A stretch of DNA of 64,000 nucleotides from Talpa occidentalis (GCF_014898055.3 NW_023601543.1:8550440-8614439), one strand, 5' to 3'. Counted from the stretch's first letter, positions 35,986 to 47,299 are shown. Program-made: numbers and translations. The notes: a model not told the origin generated them from the letters alone.

Positions 35986-36945
35986 CTTTTTGTTGTTTTT
36001 TGTTTTTGTTTTGTCTTGCCCATCTCAGGTTTAGTAATAGCAACTGGTAGATGTGGTGGAACCAGAGGAAGATACTTGGAGATTAAGGTAGCAAGATTAA
36101 ATTAGAAACACCTTAGAGATTAAGGTAGTGAGAGGGGTGCATGTGTCACAGGTGACTCTTCTGAGGCCCCAAACTCCAATCTGTGCATTTCTGGAACCAT
36201 TATTGAATGTGTGGGCTCTCTAGTAGAATTGTCTCAAGGAGCCTACTAACTACTCAGATTTCTCCCTATTTCCCCTTCAACCTGCTGAAATATGTCCAAA
36301 CCTCTGACCCCCAGCCTGAGAAGGAAGGGAAGACTCCAGAGATGACAGGATGGTCACCTGGGCTTCTCTCAGTTGGCCCTGTCTTTCATTGGCTGGGCAT
36401 TTGGGTTAGCTATGATTTTGGGTCCTCTGAATGGAGAAGACAAAGCCCAGTGAAACCAGATCCCATTTTCAGGGGTCACTTGAAACCTGTCCTGAGGAGT
36501 CAGTGGAGAGCATTTAGGATATAAGCTGCATCCTCAGTATGTGTCTAGAACTGGACAGTGAAGGCCTACAGCTTGTGAAGCATGTGCCCTCAGGCTCCTG
36601 AGGTTCATGACCAAGGAAGTGCAGAAGCTGGCTGCTTTTGAGGAAGCTCACCAATTGCACACTACTGAAAAAACTCTGCTGATGACTGGTCATCTCTCAC
36701 TTCAAACAGGACAGTGACCTGATACACTCACCTCAGGGGCTGACTGGAGTTTGAATGTATGGATCCAGATTCTTTCTCTGAAAATGGCTTCTGAAGTTTA
36801 GAATTCACTAATGCCTGGTATTAGAGCACTAATGAAGATCCAGAGTTACAGTTCTGGGGATCTGGAGCCCAGAGGTATTATGAGAAGAAAGCTTTGATTT
36901 GAAAGGTGGCAATAATCCTTAGCCAAAAGGGTCCAGGCTCCAGAG
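35986..36945. other. No gene recognised
   Basis: A (GTTTT)n-like patch at 35985-36015. A 21-base near-duplicate 'gattaaggtag' occurs at 36080 and 36119. The 105-codon frame at 36207-36524 has no motif. Confidence 0.35.
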
Positions 36946-36949
36946 CTGG

Positions 36950-37090
36950 GCAGGCACGGGGGAGATAAAGCTCAGTTCTGTCACCATTTAGCACAGGCTG
37001 GTGAATGCTATCTCAGCTCTCTGAGTCTGTCTCCTCATCTGTAAAATGAGGATAATTACACCTATTTCAGGAGAGTATTGTGAGGATTAC
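36950..37090 (+). repeat. MIR fragment
   Basis: Sense MIR: 'agctctctgagtctgtctcc', 'tcatctgtaaaatgaggata' and 'tattgtgaggattacagg'. This is one of the best-kept MIR copies here. Confidence 0.85.
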
Positions 37091-37197
37091 AGGCATGTAG
37101 ACCTCTTCACCTACTGCCTCATCCACTGTGCGCTTGCAGCAAATGGGGGTCATTGCATTATTTTCATGGCAGATCCTTCCCAGCTCCTGAGTTCTTT

Positions 37198-37201
<4 letters not shown>

Positions 37202-37255
<54 letters not shown>
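37202..37255. repeat. (AT)27 microsatellite
   Basis: A perfect 54-base AT run. It abuts the 3' end of the tandemly repeated retroposon that follows, so it may have grown from that element's A tail. Confidence 0.97.
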
Positions 37256-37256
<1 letters not shown>

Positions 37257-37258
<2 letters not shown>

Positions 37259-37490
37259 AAAGGGCAGGTTTATTATGAAAAGGGAGAGCAGAGTAAAGGA
37301 CACTTGCACAGACACAAGCGGGCAGAAAGAGCTGCCCCCAAAGGGACAGGTTTGTTAAAAGAGAGACCCGCGTGGCCGCAGGCGGGCAGCCTCTGGAGGA
37401 GAGCCGCTGCCGCTGCTGCTGCTTTGTGAAGGGAGAAGGCCGGAGAAGAGAAGCAGCTGTTCAGGCACAGATGGGTGGGTGGGCTGCCCC
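37257..37490 (-). mobile_element. Unclassified retroposon with ~75-80-bp tandem units (copy a)
   Basis: Three imperfect units start near 37257, 37335 and 37413. Shared parts, written on the plus strand, are 'cccaaaggg(a)caggttt(a/g)tta', a purine-rich centre, 'gcacagacacaagcgggcag', and a close in 'agagctgc'. Read on the minus strand the element ends AATAAACC then TGCCCTTTGGGA and an (AT)n tract. This fits an RNA polyadenylated after an AATAAA signal and retroposed. A GC-rich (CTG)n-like patch lies at 37404-37424. I do not recognise the family; an LTR-derived or SVA-like composite is possible. Confidence 0.5.
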
Positions 37491-39075
37491 CACCCCTCAG
37501 TTCTTGCTCTCCAGGCCTGGATGAAGTACTACCTTGTGATCTACTTCTGTCAGAACATTCTCACGCTCCGCTGTGCTCACTAGCTCTCGTGATTGCCTAT
37601 ACGTCCACGTCTTGCGCTGCGTAAGGACAGATATAGAGTCTCGGTGATAAGCATCTAGTTTCTGGCATAGTGAGCACTTAGTAAAGATTTGAATATTTAA
37701 ATGAATGTATCAATCAGTCACCATTTGCCCCCTTAATGCTGTCTGACAGTCCCTTTTCCAGTGCCCTACTTGGTGACATGTAGTCCTTCCTCTCAAGTGA
37801 GCCTGGAAGGTCTAGTTAGGAATGTAGGCCTCAGACAAGAGAATATGATATTTACTCCAATTTATTCACTCAGTAAATCTTCATGAAGCATTTCTGGGAA
37901 AAACAGTCTCCTCTGCTCATGCCATCTCTCCATCCTCTCTTGGCTGCACTTGAACTGGCTGTGGGCCTGGAGCACTTCCTTCCCAACAATAGGGACCTCA
38001 CAGCCTGTGTTAGGCTTATCACCTAGCGTGGAAATCTCTCCCTGTTTCAGACTTGATGTGTACTTAAGCTTGTGCGTCAGCTCCACTGCTGGCCAAGTGC
38101 ACTGCTCTATCCGTCCGGGTCTGTGGGACGGGACCAAGGTCATTCGCTGGCAGTAGGAGCGTGTTGGGTACAGACCATCTCACTGTGCTTCCTAAGACCT
38201 GCTGGCCATGAGGGACTGGCACTCACCATGGAAGCTGATCTGGCTCTGTCCCAGCCTGCGTGGATCTCAGCTTTCTTGGTGACTTCGAACCAACGTTGAT
38301 ATCCTGGCACCCTTGCTTCTGATGGCGGGCACTGTTATCTTTTTTGCTACCTCCATGCAGTGTGATTCCTTCCCTGGAGGTGGTATCAGGGGTCACTTGC
38401 TCAATAATTCAACAAGCACCTTATGTCTTTCAAGCATCGTGTAAATGAGGCCCTGGAGAGGTGTCAAAATCATTGATCGCTACTCCAAGAGACTCACCAT
38501 TTATTCCACAATCCAAGTAAGCAAATATAATAGTTTTCATGTGCTAAATGCCTACTATGTGCAAAAGGCTTCAACTGGACCAAAGTTCCTTCCCATGTCA
38601 TTAAACATAGAGGTTTATATGTCTCCGTTATGTTGATACAGTCCTAGTTTTTTCTGCTGTTCCAGTGAAATGATTAATAGTACCCTTTTTCACTCAGAAG
38701 TGTCTTGATTTGAGCAATAAATTATATGGCTAGCCTAACTGAGCCTCATGGGCTCTCAAATATGCTGTGACAGAAGTTTAACCAGAGTACTATGGGAATC
38801 CTGAATAAGGAGCAATTAGGTCTCCTGGGATTGGATGGAAGAAGGTCATGGAGGGGGTGGCATTTGCGGAGGACTAAATAGCATTCTTGACAGCAGAAGT
38901 GGTGATTATTGATATGTTTTCTGCTTCCTTTGTCGTGAATATCACCGTTCTTGGCTGTCCAAAGCCGAGGTCAGTGAGTTCTGACACAAAACATCGGTGT
39001 GTGTGTCTAAATACAGAAAGATGTGTAAATGAAAAAATAAACCCTAACATTAATTGATCACATGGAATGCATCAT
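37491..39075. other. No gene; faint L2 traces
   Basis: L2-like ends occur at about 37645-37705 ('tagtgagcacttagtaaaga', sense) and 38520-38570 ('gctaaatgcctactatgtgc', antisense). Frames of 63-93 codons at 37862-38636 have no motif. Confidence 0.4.
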
Positions 39076-39079
39076 TCAC

Positions 39080-39262
39080 TGTTAAGCAAGTCATGCATCA
39101 TCTGAATGAATCCTTGCACACTTAAGAGACAATGTCTACAAACTATCCTCCTCTTATCATAGAGAGAAAATGTGATAAATGACTGGTTAAGATCACACAG
39201 ATTGGAAATGGTAGAGTCCAGATTCCGACAGATGTCATTCTGACTCCAGAGCTCACATTATT
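39080..39262 (-). repeat. MIR fragment
   Basis: Antisense MIR: 'tcatctgaatgaatccttgc', 'aactatcctcctcttatcat', 'ggttaagatcacacagattg' and 'attctgactccagagctcac'. Confidence 0.75.
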
Positions 39263-39264
39263 AT

Positions 39265-39725
39265 TTTTCAATTGAGGTGTAATACTTTTGTGTCAGTTTC
39301 AGGTGTACAGCATATTGATTTGCTACATCAATGAATTACAGCATGCTTACCATAATTATGACATTACACAACTATCGTTTTTTCTTGTGAGCGTATTGAA
39401 AATCAAGTTCCATCAATTTTCATGTGTATAATACAGTATTATTTACTATAATCACAATGTTGTGTATTAGATATCCAGAAATGATTCATCTTCTAAGTGC
39501 AAGCTTGTAGCCTTTAACTATTGTCTCCCCAACCCCTCACCCCCAACCAGATAACGACCTCTCTGCTCTGTTTTTGTGTGTTAAACTGTTTTAGATTCCA
39601 CATAGGCTATTGTACAGCACTATCAAGTTTGTTTCAGCACTAGTCACAGTAGCCCATATATGGAAATAATGGAAGTGTTCATTTATATGAGTGGATGAGG
39701 ATTTGATATACCAGTGTGCACATGC
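39265..39725 (-). mobile_element. L1 3' end with 5' inversion
   Basis: Antisense L1 3' UTR runs from 39265 to about 39606: 'caattgaggtgtaatacttt', 'cagtttcaggtgtacagcat' and 'cttgtagcctttaactattg'. The stretch 39630-39700 is sense L1 ('gcactagtcacagtagccca', 'atatggaaataatggaagtg'). The strand switch near 39607 is a second twin-priming inversion. Confidence 0.75.
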
Positions 39726-39783
39726 ACACACCCCCTGTTCTTTTTAAGCAGTGGACCTCTGAGTAAAGTGAAATGTTATCTCG

Positions 39784-40058
39784 GTCCTCCCTGGTGGCAC
39801 AGGGGTTAAAGTCTCAGTGATATCAAGCTATCACCAGCCAGTGCAACACAAGTTTGATCCCCCGCTAGGGAGGTGACCCACATGGCGCAGCAGACCTCTC
39901 CTGTCTCTCCGCTGCTCCCTTCAGCAGTGTATTTTAGTAGATCTGCCTGTTCTGCTCCCTCTCTGTCTCTGGTGAATCCTCTCACCATTCCCTGCACTTC
40001 TGGCCTGCACCCCAGTTTATGTATGCATAAATAAATAAAAATAAATCTTTTTAAAAAG
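39784..40058 (+). mobile_element. tRNA-derived SINE, type A (copy 10), old
   Basis: The head is diverged (GTGGCACAGGGG; B box GTTTGATCCC). The body keeps 'cagcagacctctcctgtctc' and the tail 'taaataaataaaaataaatc' plus TTTTT. Only a weak flank match (tgttatc) is visible, which fits an old insertion. Confidence 0.9.
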
Positions 40059-40520
40059 GGGGGATTTGTTATCCCTTTGCTTTCTTAGAGTCACCAGCCA
40101 TGTCGCCTTGGGCAGATTTCTTACTTCCTCAGAGTTTGTTTCTTCTTCTCTCCCCTGGAGTAGCTCCTACCTCTCACTTGAAGACAAGTGGATGCATGCA
40201 TGTCGGCTGTCCGGCCAGCCCCCATCTGCTCCATGTCCTTCCTTGCTGTGTTTCTAGGTCTTGTTTGCATGTTGTGTATGTTTCTGTTTCACCTTGCAGA
40301 TGTCATGGTTGAAATGTGGTTTGACTTTCTTTCACATTAACACTATATAATTTTTCTACATGAGAATTTGGTTAAATTGTGGAAATTAAGTGGAGCAGTT
40401 TCGTACCTGAAATTTGTTTTCCCTCTGAAAATTCCAAGCATTCTGTCCTCTGGGTGTTTCCATGGAAATACTAATCTCTCAAAGAAGGTACATCACAGAA
40501 GATTCCAAAATTCAACCTTT
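40059..40520. other. No gene recognised
   Basis: Short overlapping frames at 40066, 40100 and 40368 lack motifs. No repeat was assigned. Confidence 0.35.
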
Positions 40521-40534
40521 TATATTTATTTTAT

Positions 40535-40845
40535 TTTTAAATTTTTTTTTTTATAGAGGCATGTTTTATTTATTTATTTATTTTATTTGTTTGTTTATAC
40601 ATGCACTGGGTACAGTCAGAAGCGCGGGAGGGTGAGAGAATTCACCAGAGCCAGAGCGGGGAGCAGAGCAGGCAGAAAGACCGAAGCACACTGCTGAGGG
40701 GAGCAGCGGGCGGCAGGAGAGGTCTGCGCGCCACGTGGGATCCTCCTCCGGTGGCCGGGGAGCAGCCGGGGATCGAACCGGCGCCGCAGAGGCCGCGGGC
40801 AGCTTCGCAATCCAGTGCTCAACCGCTGCGCCACCGGGGAGGCCC
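40535..40845 (-). mobile_element. tRNA-derived SINE, type B2 (copy 11)
   Basis: A near-consensus copy on the minus strand with B box GGTTCGATCCC, 'acatgcctctataaaaaaa' and (AAAT)n. The perfect 14-bp duplication tatatttattttat is at 40521-40534 and 40846-40859. It has landed at the edge of an L1M 3' end. Confidence 0.95.
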
Positions 40846-40859
40846 TATATTTATTTTAT

Positions 40860-41645
40860 ATATATTAATAATACATGCATATGGGGAAAGCGAGGTTATA
40901 TCCTGAATAATATGCCTTTTCCCACCACCCTCCTCAACTCTCCAGACTCCCTTTATGGAAGTAACTACCGCAATTATTTTGTGTGTCTTTCAAGGGATGT
41001 TTTCTTCATTTACAAGCATGTCTGTGTAATTTTCTCCCCTGGTTTAGTCTTCACAAACATGATAGTGTATTCTACAGTGTTTTGAACCTTGGTTTTATTT
41101 AACAATGTGTCTGGCTATATTTCCATTCCAGCGTGAATAGATTTCCCTCATTATTGTTAATGGCTGCGTGGTATTCAAATGTATGGGTAGCCTATCATTT
41201 GTGGAAACAGTTCCAAAGTTGTTTACGGTCGTTTGCAATTACAAGTAATTTTGAAGGCATTATCTTCATACACACATCCTTGCTCACATGCACGTAGACC
41301 AATAAGATAAATGTCTGTTACTGGAATTGCTGGATCAAGATGTATGTACATTTACAATGTTGGCAAATACCACCGAATTGTCTTGCAAGGAGGTTGTCCT
41401 GATTTAATTACCACCAACAATGAGTGAGGCTGTTTTTTCTATCTTGGAACACAGTATATATAATTTTTTTTATCCTTTTCAATTGTAGTTGGAAAATGAT
41501 CATTGGTTTTAGTTTAATTTTGTATCTCTTTTACTGTGAGTGAATTGATCATATTTTCATTTCTTTGCAATGTTTCTTGTCACTTTTTTGTGGATTATTA
41601 TATTTATTTTACTTGTGTGTAAAATCTTTATATATTAAAGATGTA
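40860..41645 (-). repeat. L1M 3' region, antisense
   Basis: Antisense L1M blocks in order: 'ttgaaccttggttttattta', 'ttgctggatcaagatgtatg', 'tgttggcaaataccaccgaa' and 'tttactgtgagtgaattgat'. The plus-strand frame 40735-41085 bridges SINE and L1 and is not a gene. Confidence 0.75.
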
Positions 41646-41654
41646 TTAGTTTTT

Positions 41655-42260
41655 TCTTTAAGTAAATTTTTATTGAGATAGCATTGGGTTATAACAGCCC
41701 ATAAGTTCCAGTTGTCATCATTGTAATTCTACATCTGTAAACACTACCTCGGCGTCACTACCTAAAGCCAGGTTTCCATCCATCCTCATACACTTGATCC
41801 CCTTTACCTGTTTAACCCACATCCCACCCCTCTTCTATGGTAACCATCAATTTATTTTCTGTATCTAAGAGTTTGTTTTTGCCTTGTTTTGTTTGTTCAG
41901 TTTCTGTGTTTTTTTTTTTTTTATATTTCACATAGAAGTGAAATCATATGGCATTTGTTTTTCTCTGTCTTATATCAGTTATTATCAGATGCCCACTAGG
42001 CCTATCCATGTTGTCACAAAGTGCATGATTTCATCTTTCTTTTTAACTGTATAATATTCCATTGCATATATAAACCACATCTACTTTATCCATTCACTCA
42101 TTGTTGGCCACCTAGGTTGTTTCAAAATCTTGCTGTTGCAAACAGTACTGTAAAAAACATAGGGATGCATATGTTTTTCATATTAGTGTTTTCATGTTCC
42201 TCAGATAAATACCCAGAAGCGGAATTCTTGGATCACATTGTATTTCTTTTTCATTGTTGT
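41655..42260 (-). mobile_element. L1 3' UTR and ORF2 C-terminus, antisense
   Basis: It begins with 'tttttattgagatagcattg' and 'taacagcccataagttccag', passes 'acataga(a)gtgaaatcata' and 'ccatgttgtcacaaagtgca', and enters ORF2 coding sequence: 'aactgtataatattccattg' is the antisense of the YTMEYYSAI block. It ends near 'gcggaattcttggatcaca' (42220-42240). The expected next part of ORF2 appears only at 43726. Confidence 0.85.
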
Positions 42261-42329
42261 TGAATTTTTGTATTTCCGTTCAATAACAGCATCATGAAAA
42301 TAATACCTTGAAATTTTATATGATTTCTT

Positions 42330-42485
42330 CCATGAACACATTTATCCATACAACATCTGTGTGATGTAGGGAGGAATCATTTTTTGCCAATTTTAGGAGG
42401 GCAAATTAAGCAAGAAGAGGTAAGTCACATGCCGCAGTCACAAAGATGCCAGCAGAGTAAAATTGAGGGTGTGGGGCTGCCAGGG
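42330..42485 (-). repeat. MIR fragment
   Basis: Antisense MIR: 'catctgtgtgatgtagggag', 'ttgccaattttaggagggca', and 'gtaagtcacatgccgcagtc'. Confidence 0.6.
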
Positions 42486-43040
42486 TGAGTGATTTAAAAA
42501 CTTGAATGTGGGAACCAAAACATTTTCAAACTTTGGGGAATTTGTTGTAGCTTCATGAAAGCTACACCTCACAGTATCAAATATTAGGGTATTCATTGTC
42601 CTTTTGAAAGTGATATTAGAGGATTAATTCCTTAGTTTTCCATTCTTACATTGAGATGCAATAATAAATATTAATGGGAAAAGGGCACAGGCGTTCATCA
42701 GCATACCGAAATGTAAGCGACTCTTCAAAATAATACTGCAAAGTATGGAAAACTGGACTAGCATCAAGGAATCTAAATCACATTGTGAAGTCAAAAAACA
42801 AACTAACAAAAATAGAACAGATAAAAACTTAGGAAGTTCTTCACTATCTGAAAAAAAAGGAAGAAAAAGATGAGTAGATAGTAAGGCAGAGTCTATTTGA
42901 CAGACTAATTGGTCACATAGTGACACATGTTTCCTTTAATTAGAGACTAGACATATTTTACTTTGCCAATGTCACATCAGAGAAGGCCAGAGGTTGCAAC
43001 GGAGAGACCAGAATGCTCTCTTCCCTAAATGCCAACTGAG
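42486..43040. other. No gene recognised
   Basis: The 100-codon minus-strand frame (42624-42926) is hydrophobic but has no motif I recognise. Part of the block that separates two halves of an antisense L1. Confidence 0.35.
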
Positions 43041-43062
43041 GCTTCCAGTTTTCTCAGCCTGT

Positions 43063-43340
43063 CAATCTGGATTGCCGCATTCTGTTAATGTTTGAATCTT
43101 CTTGAAAATTCCCATGATTGGACCAGATTCTGCTGTAGACATGCCTTGCCCATTCTGCCTCATTCCTGCTGGTGGTTGTACCAGGCTTTGCTGTCTTGAA
43201 ACTTCTCCTTGGTCACACCAACCTTGCACCAACGCAGCCCAGTTAATCTGACTTGAATCCTCTTGGTGCTGAAATAACTGCATCCATTGGTATTGCTTCA
43301 AGGGCCTTTGCTGCCAAGGTTGTCCTCCTTGACTCCACAC
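43063..43340 (-). pseudogene. PNISR: PNISR retropseudogene fragment (N-terminal coding part)
   Basis: The minus-strand translation matches the N-terminus of PNISR (PNN-interacting serine/arginine-rich protein, a nuclear speckle protein). Residues 4-12 read QGGQPWQQR and 18-26 QWMQLFQHQ. An SQINWAAL block follows at 31-38, and NGQGMSTAESGP closes the clear match near residue 74. Three lesions show it is dead: the initiator is GTG, not ATG; a deletion of about 4 bases after the SGP codons shifts the frame; and a stop follows at 43062. In the shifted frame homology continues through NHGNF and NRM to about 43063. Normal PNISR is about 800 residues, so only about a tenth remains. Some upstream minus-strand sequence (43341-43400) may be its 5' UTR. 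Confidence 0.85.
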
Positions 43341-43550
43341 CCTGACTTTAAGAATATATTTGATTTTCTATTTCAGAGATTCACCTTATTTTTAAAGTTA
43401 GATTAGTTCAGACTGCAGCTTGGAAGCACAGCAGCTCGAACCTCATGCCACACTCTGCTTCTGGCTCACTGATCAGAGGCCTCCAGGCCTGTACCCCTCT
43501 CCAGCCCTTTCAGTTCCAATACTTATCACAAACCTATATGCATTTCTGCT

Positions 43551-43725
43551 CTTTTTTTTTTTTTACCATTTTAAAAGGACAGATTTATTATTAAAAGGAG
43601 AAAGAAAAAGAGAGGCACCTGTGTAGTCACCGTTGGGCAGGAGAGCTGCCACTCCTGTTTTACAAATGGAAAAGTTTTGTGAAATGAAACACGTGCATAG
43701 TCACATGTGGGCAGTAGAGTTGCTC
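43551..43725 (-). mobile_element. Unclassified retroposon with ~75-80-bp tandem units (copy b)
   Basis: Two units (about 43565-43650 and 43651-43725) repeat the pattern of copy a: 'aggacagatttattattaaa', purine-rich centre, 'cacctgtgtagtcaccg', 'tgggcaggagagctgcc'. On the minus strand it ends AATAAATCTGTCC followed after 12 bases by a 13-base A tail (43564-43552). The A tail supports retroposition. It abuts antisense L1 ORF2 sequence on its right. Confidence 0.5.
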
Positions 43726-45240
43726 TATGCTTATTTTTTGAGAATCCTCATATTGCTTTCTCTAATCATTTGCACCACTTTACATTCCCAGTAACACTTG
43801 TTCGAGGGATACTTTTCTCTACAGCTTCACCACTCCTTGTTGTTTCTTGCCTTTTTATAATAGCCATTCTAATGGGTTTGAGGTGATATGGATATCAATC
43901 TATTTTGAATCAAATTTTCTATTATGGTGTAACATGGTAGTCCAGTTTCATTTTCTTGCATGTTGCTGTCCAGTTGTTCCGACATCATTTATCAAGAAGA
44001 TTTTCTGCATTGCATGATCTTTGTTCTTTCGTTGTAAAATAATTGACCATAGATGCTTGGTTTGTTTCTGGGTTTTGTATTATGTTTCACTGATCTATGT
44101 GTCTGACTTTATGTTAATGCCATATTTTTTGATTGCTGTATCTTTGTTATGTAGTTTGAAACCAGAGTGTGATGCCTCCAGCTTTTTTCTTCTTTCTCAA
44201 GATACCTTTAAGCTATTCCTTTGGTCTTTTTGGTTTCATGCAAATTTTAGGATTGTTTATTTCTGTGAGAAGTGCCATTGGAATTCTGATAGCAATTGCC
44301 TTGAATCTATAGATTGCTTTCTGTCCCATGGACGTTTTACCAATATTCTTTTAGTTCATGACATAGAGCATATTTCCATTTATCTGTGTTTTCTAAAGCT
44401 TCTTTCATTAAAATCTTACAATATTCAGTGTATAGGTGTTTTACCTGCTTAAATTTATTCCTAGGAATATTATTTTTTGTTGTAATTGCAAATGGGGTTG
44501 TTTTCTAACTATCTCTTTTGATAGGTAGGTACTTCGTTTGAATCCCATTGAAAATTCTCATTATTACTGTATAGAAATGCAGGAGATATTCAGGTTGTTT
44601 TGATACATGGAAGTTTTTTATTTTAATGTCTCTCTGTCTTGCTTAATGGTTTTTGTTGTAGGTGTCATACTTGTAAATAGTTCCTGAGAATATAACTCAT
44701 TTTTCCTGTTTTCTTATTTTAGTGGTACTTTCCTAAAGGAAACATTTAACATTTTGAAATGCTTAGCCAATTGGCCCAATATCATTTATTCAATAATTCA
44801 TTTCTGTTTGTTGACTTTAAATACCTCTTTAATAATAAATCAGATTTTAAAAATATATCTGATCTATTTCTAGATTCTCTGTTCCGTTGATTTGTCTCTT
44901 CATTTACTGGTATCAAACTGTGTTAATTACACATATTTTATGATATTTTAATAGATGTTATTGCTGGCACTCTTTCACTATTTTTTTATTTCAGCTTCTT
45001 GGGTTTCTTACAAATCATGTTTCCATTTCAACTTTAGGATAAATGTGACATATTCATAATAGAATGCAATTTTTATTTTTGGATTGTTGAAATTCATAAA
45101 TACTCTTGAATTATTTTTGTAAGCATCATTTCCATTGCTACTTTAAATGGTTTATTTTCTTTGTATTTTCTGTCTGGTTATTTGTTGTATATAAATGAGT
45201 TGATGTAATTTTTATTAGATAATATCCTATGAAGCTGTAA
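43726..45240 (-). pseudogene. LINE-1 ORF2 remnant, antisense
   Basis: Antisense coding blocks of L1 ORF2 run left to right from C-terminal to more N-terminal: 'tacattcccagtaacacttg', 'ctaatgggtttgaggtgata', 'ttgcatgttgctgtccagtt', 'gtgtgatgcctccagctttt' (antisense of the AGGITLPD block), 'gccattggaattctgatagc' and 'aaatttattcctaggaatat'. After about 44740 the match passes to another L1M-type block. It contains no intact frame; the 143-codon plus-strand frame at 44021-44452 is the antisense shadow of ORF2. Confidence 0.75.
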
Positions 45241-46935
45241 AACTTTGACGGGAAATCCTGTGTACTAAATATATATGATGAGCACACTGGTTTCAGTTTT
45301 GCATGTTGGACTTTTATATGTCAAGACTCCTAGACAATATTGGCCGCACACAAGTCAAAATGTCGATGTTCATTATCTCTGTATGGTGGGTGATGATTCT
45401 GAATGCTCTTTGTTGTTTTCTTTGTATACTGCAGTGTTTCCCACATTCCTTGCTGTAAGCTTGTGTTACTATTATATAGTAAGAAAAAAAGTTTGAAGAG
45501 AGTTGACAGAATAGTTAACAGATGTCACTTTGGAATCTAATTGTGGCACTCATATTGGTTGGAAGGGAACTATCTGCTATAATAAGCATCCCCAGGATTC
45601 AGTGTTTTTGAGACAATCAAAACTTCCTTCTTATACTGTAATACAGCCCATAGGGACCAGGGCAGGGAGTGTGGAACTGCTGTATATAGTAGATTCCATG
45701 GGGCCAACCTAGAAGTGATACGGTCATTTCTACTCATATTTCCCTGGCCCTGGCCAGCAATCCATCATGTGGCCCTGTCTAGCTACAAGGGTGACTGGTA
45801 CGTGTGATCTGGCCGTGTGCCCAGGAGGAAGAGAATGTGGTATCTGGTGAGCACTCATGGGCTCTAAGGAGTCCAGTGAGCACTTAGAGTTGCAGTAGTC
45901 CTTTTGCATCATTTTGCCTGGCAATTATTTGGGTTTGGGGCCCTTGTTCATAGGGAAATTTCTTGAAGTTATCGAGAATACCCCAATTGTCCCTGGATAA
46001 TTGAAGAAGCCAAAAATGTGCTTCCCTTGCCCCAGGATTCCATGCAAATTTCTCGGTATCTGCTTCCCTCTGTCCTTCCTTCTTGTGTGTGTGTCCATCT
46101 CTGATCTGAAGTTGAACCCTCAATTCCTGATTCCTGTCCTTAAATCTGGACTGTTATCGTTAGTCATTTCACCCAGTATGTGACCCTCATATGCATTGAC
46201 CTCTGCTTTCTCTAGGTATGAGGCTTTCGCAAACTCTCTCCATTTCCTTCCGCTTCTGTACTCAGTCTGTTCCCTACTTTCTGTCCTGACACTGGGTTGT
46301 GAGCTTGGCATCTCCAAAGGACTCTGTGTCATCCTACCTGATTACTTCCTGGAGAAGGAGGGAATAATTTTACGTGCCCTGGTTTCTGGAGAGTGATTGA
46401 TGAGCTACTTACAGGTCAGTTCAGGCAGTCACCTGCCCAAATGTCCTTTGCTACCCTGAGTGTGCGTAGGGAAGCTTATGGCTCTGTGCAGCACAGTCAG
46501 ACACAGCTGCTCTGAAGAGGATCACTGATGGATATCTCTACCATCACCAACTCACAAAATAGCCAAATGTTCTAGGGTGGTGAAAACATTCAGTGAGCTC
46601 CTATGGGACAAACCCTGAATGAAAACCTCAGGAAGCTGGGGCCTATTTGCCAGCTCTGAGCTCACACTGAAGGAAACTATTTGTTTCTTTCCCATGGGGG
46701 CTTCAGAGTATAACTCCCTTTTACCCAGGACAAGTTTTCTCTGATGTGTTTTAAATGGGGCCTTTATTTAAGCAATTTCTGCCCCTGCTCATGTTTTGCT
46801 ATCCAACAAGCTGGTAGGCAAACGAAATGCCTGGAGCCTGTAATCAACCTTGGGTATTGAAGTCTAGAACTATTTTTAAAATAACATTTTCTTTCTGATT
46901 ATAAAAGTAATGCATAACAAAATGACTTACACTTG
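45241..46935. other. No gene; possible old LTR trace at 45725-45890
   Basis: The part 45725-45890 ('catcatgtggccctgtctag', 'gtgtgcccaggaggaagaga') resembles a common old mammalian repeat, family unresolved. Elsewhere there are only short motif-free frames. Confidence 0.35.
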
Positions 46936-46939
46936 GAGT

Positions 46940-47112
46940 CCGTAAGAGCCCAGTATTGTGCTCAAGCACTTTCCGAGGTGAATATGATTTCCATTTAACA
47001 CAGAAGGAAATTGAGGTCCAAAGCGACCCAGAATCTCAGATAGGTTCACACAGTTAGGAAGTGGTGATGCTAGAATCTGAATTTGGGTTTTCTGTCACTG
47101 GAACCTACAACT
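46940..47112 (-). repeat. MIR fragment
   Basis: Antisense MIR: 'gctcaagcactttccgaggt', 'aggaaattgaggtccaaagc' and 'tcacacagttaggaagtggt'. Confidence 0.75.
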
Positions 47113-47299
47113 GACTGCCACCAAATCCTGTCTTGGTTTGTGACTTTATAGCAAATTTGTGGAATAGAGTGAAGAAAATAACAAGCATGGAAATTATCCA
47201 TCATCTCTTCACTTAGAAATATCTGTTGTATTTGATCCATTTTCTCCAGGTCTTTATCCCGATGGATAGAATGGTTTTTGTTGCTGTTGCTGGGTGTAT

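Noticed and set aside
44021..44452. A 143-codon plus-strand frame
   Set aside because: It is the antisense of L1 ORF2 sequence, including the reverse of the AGGITLPD block.
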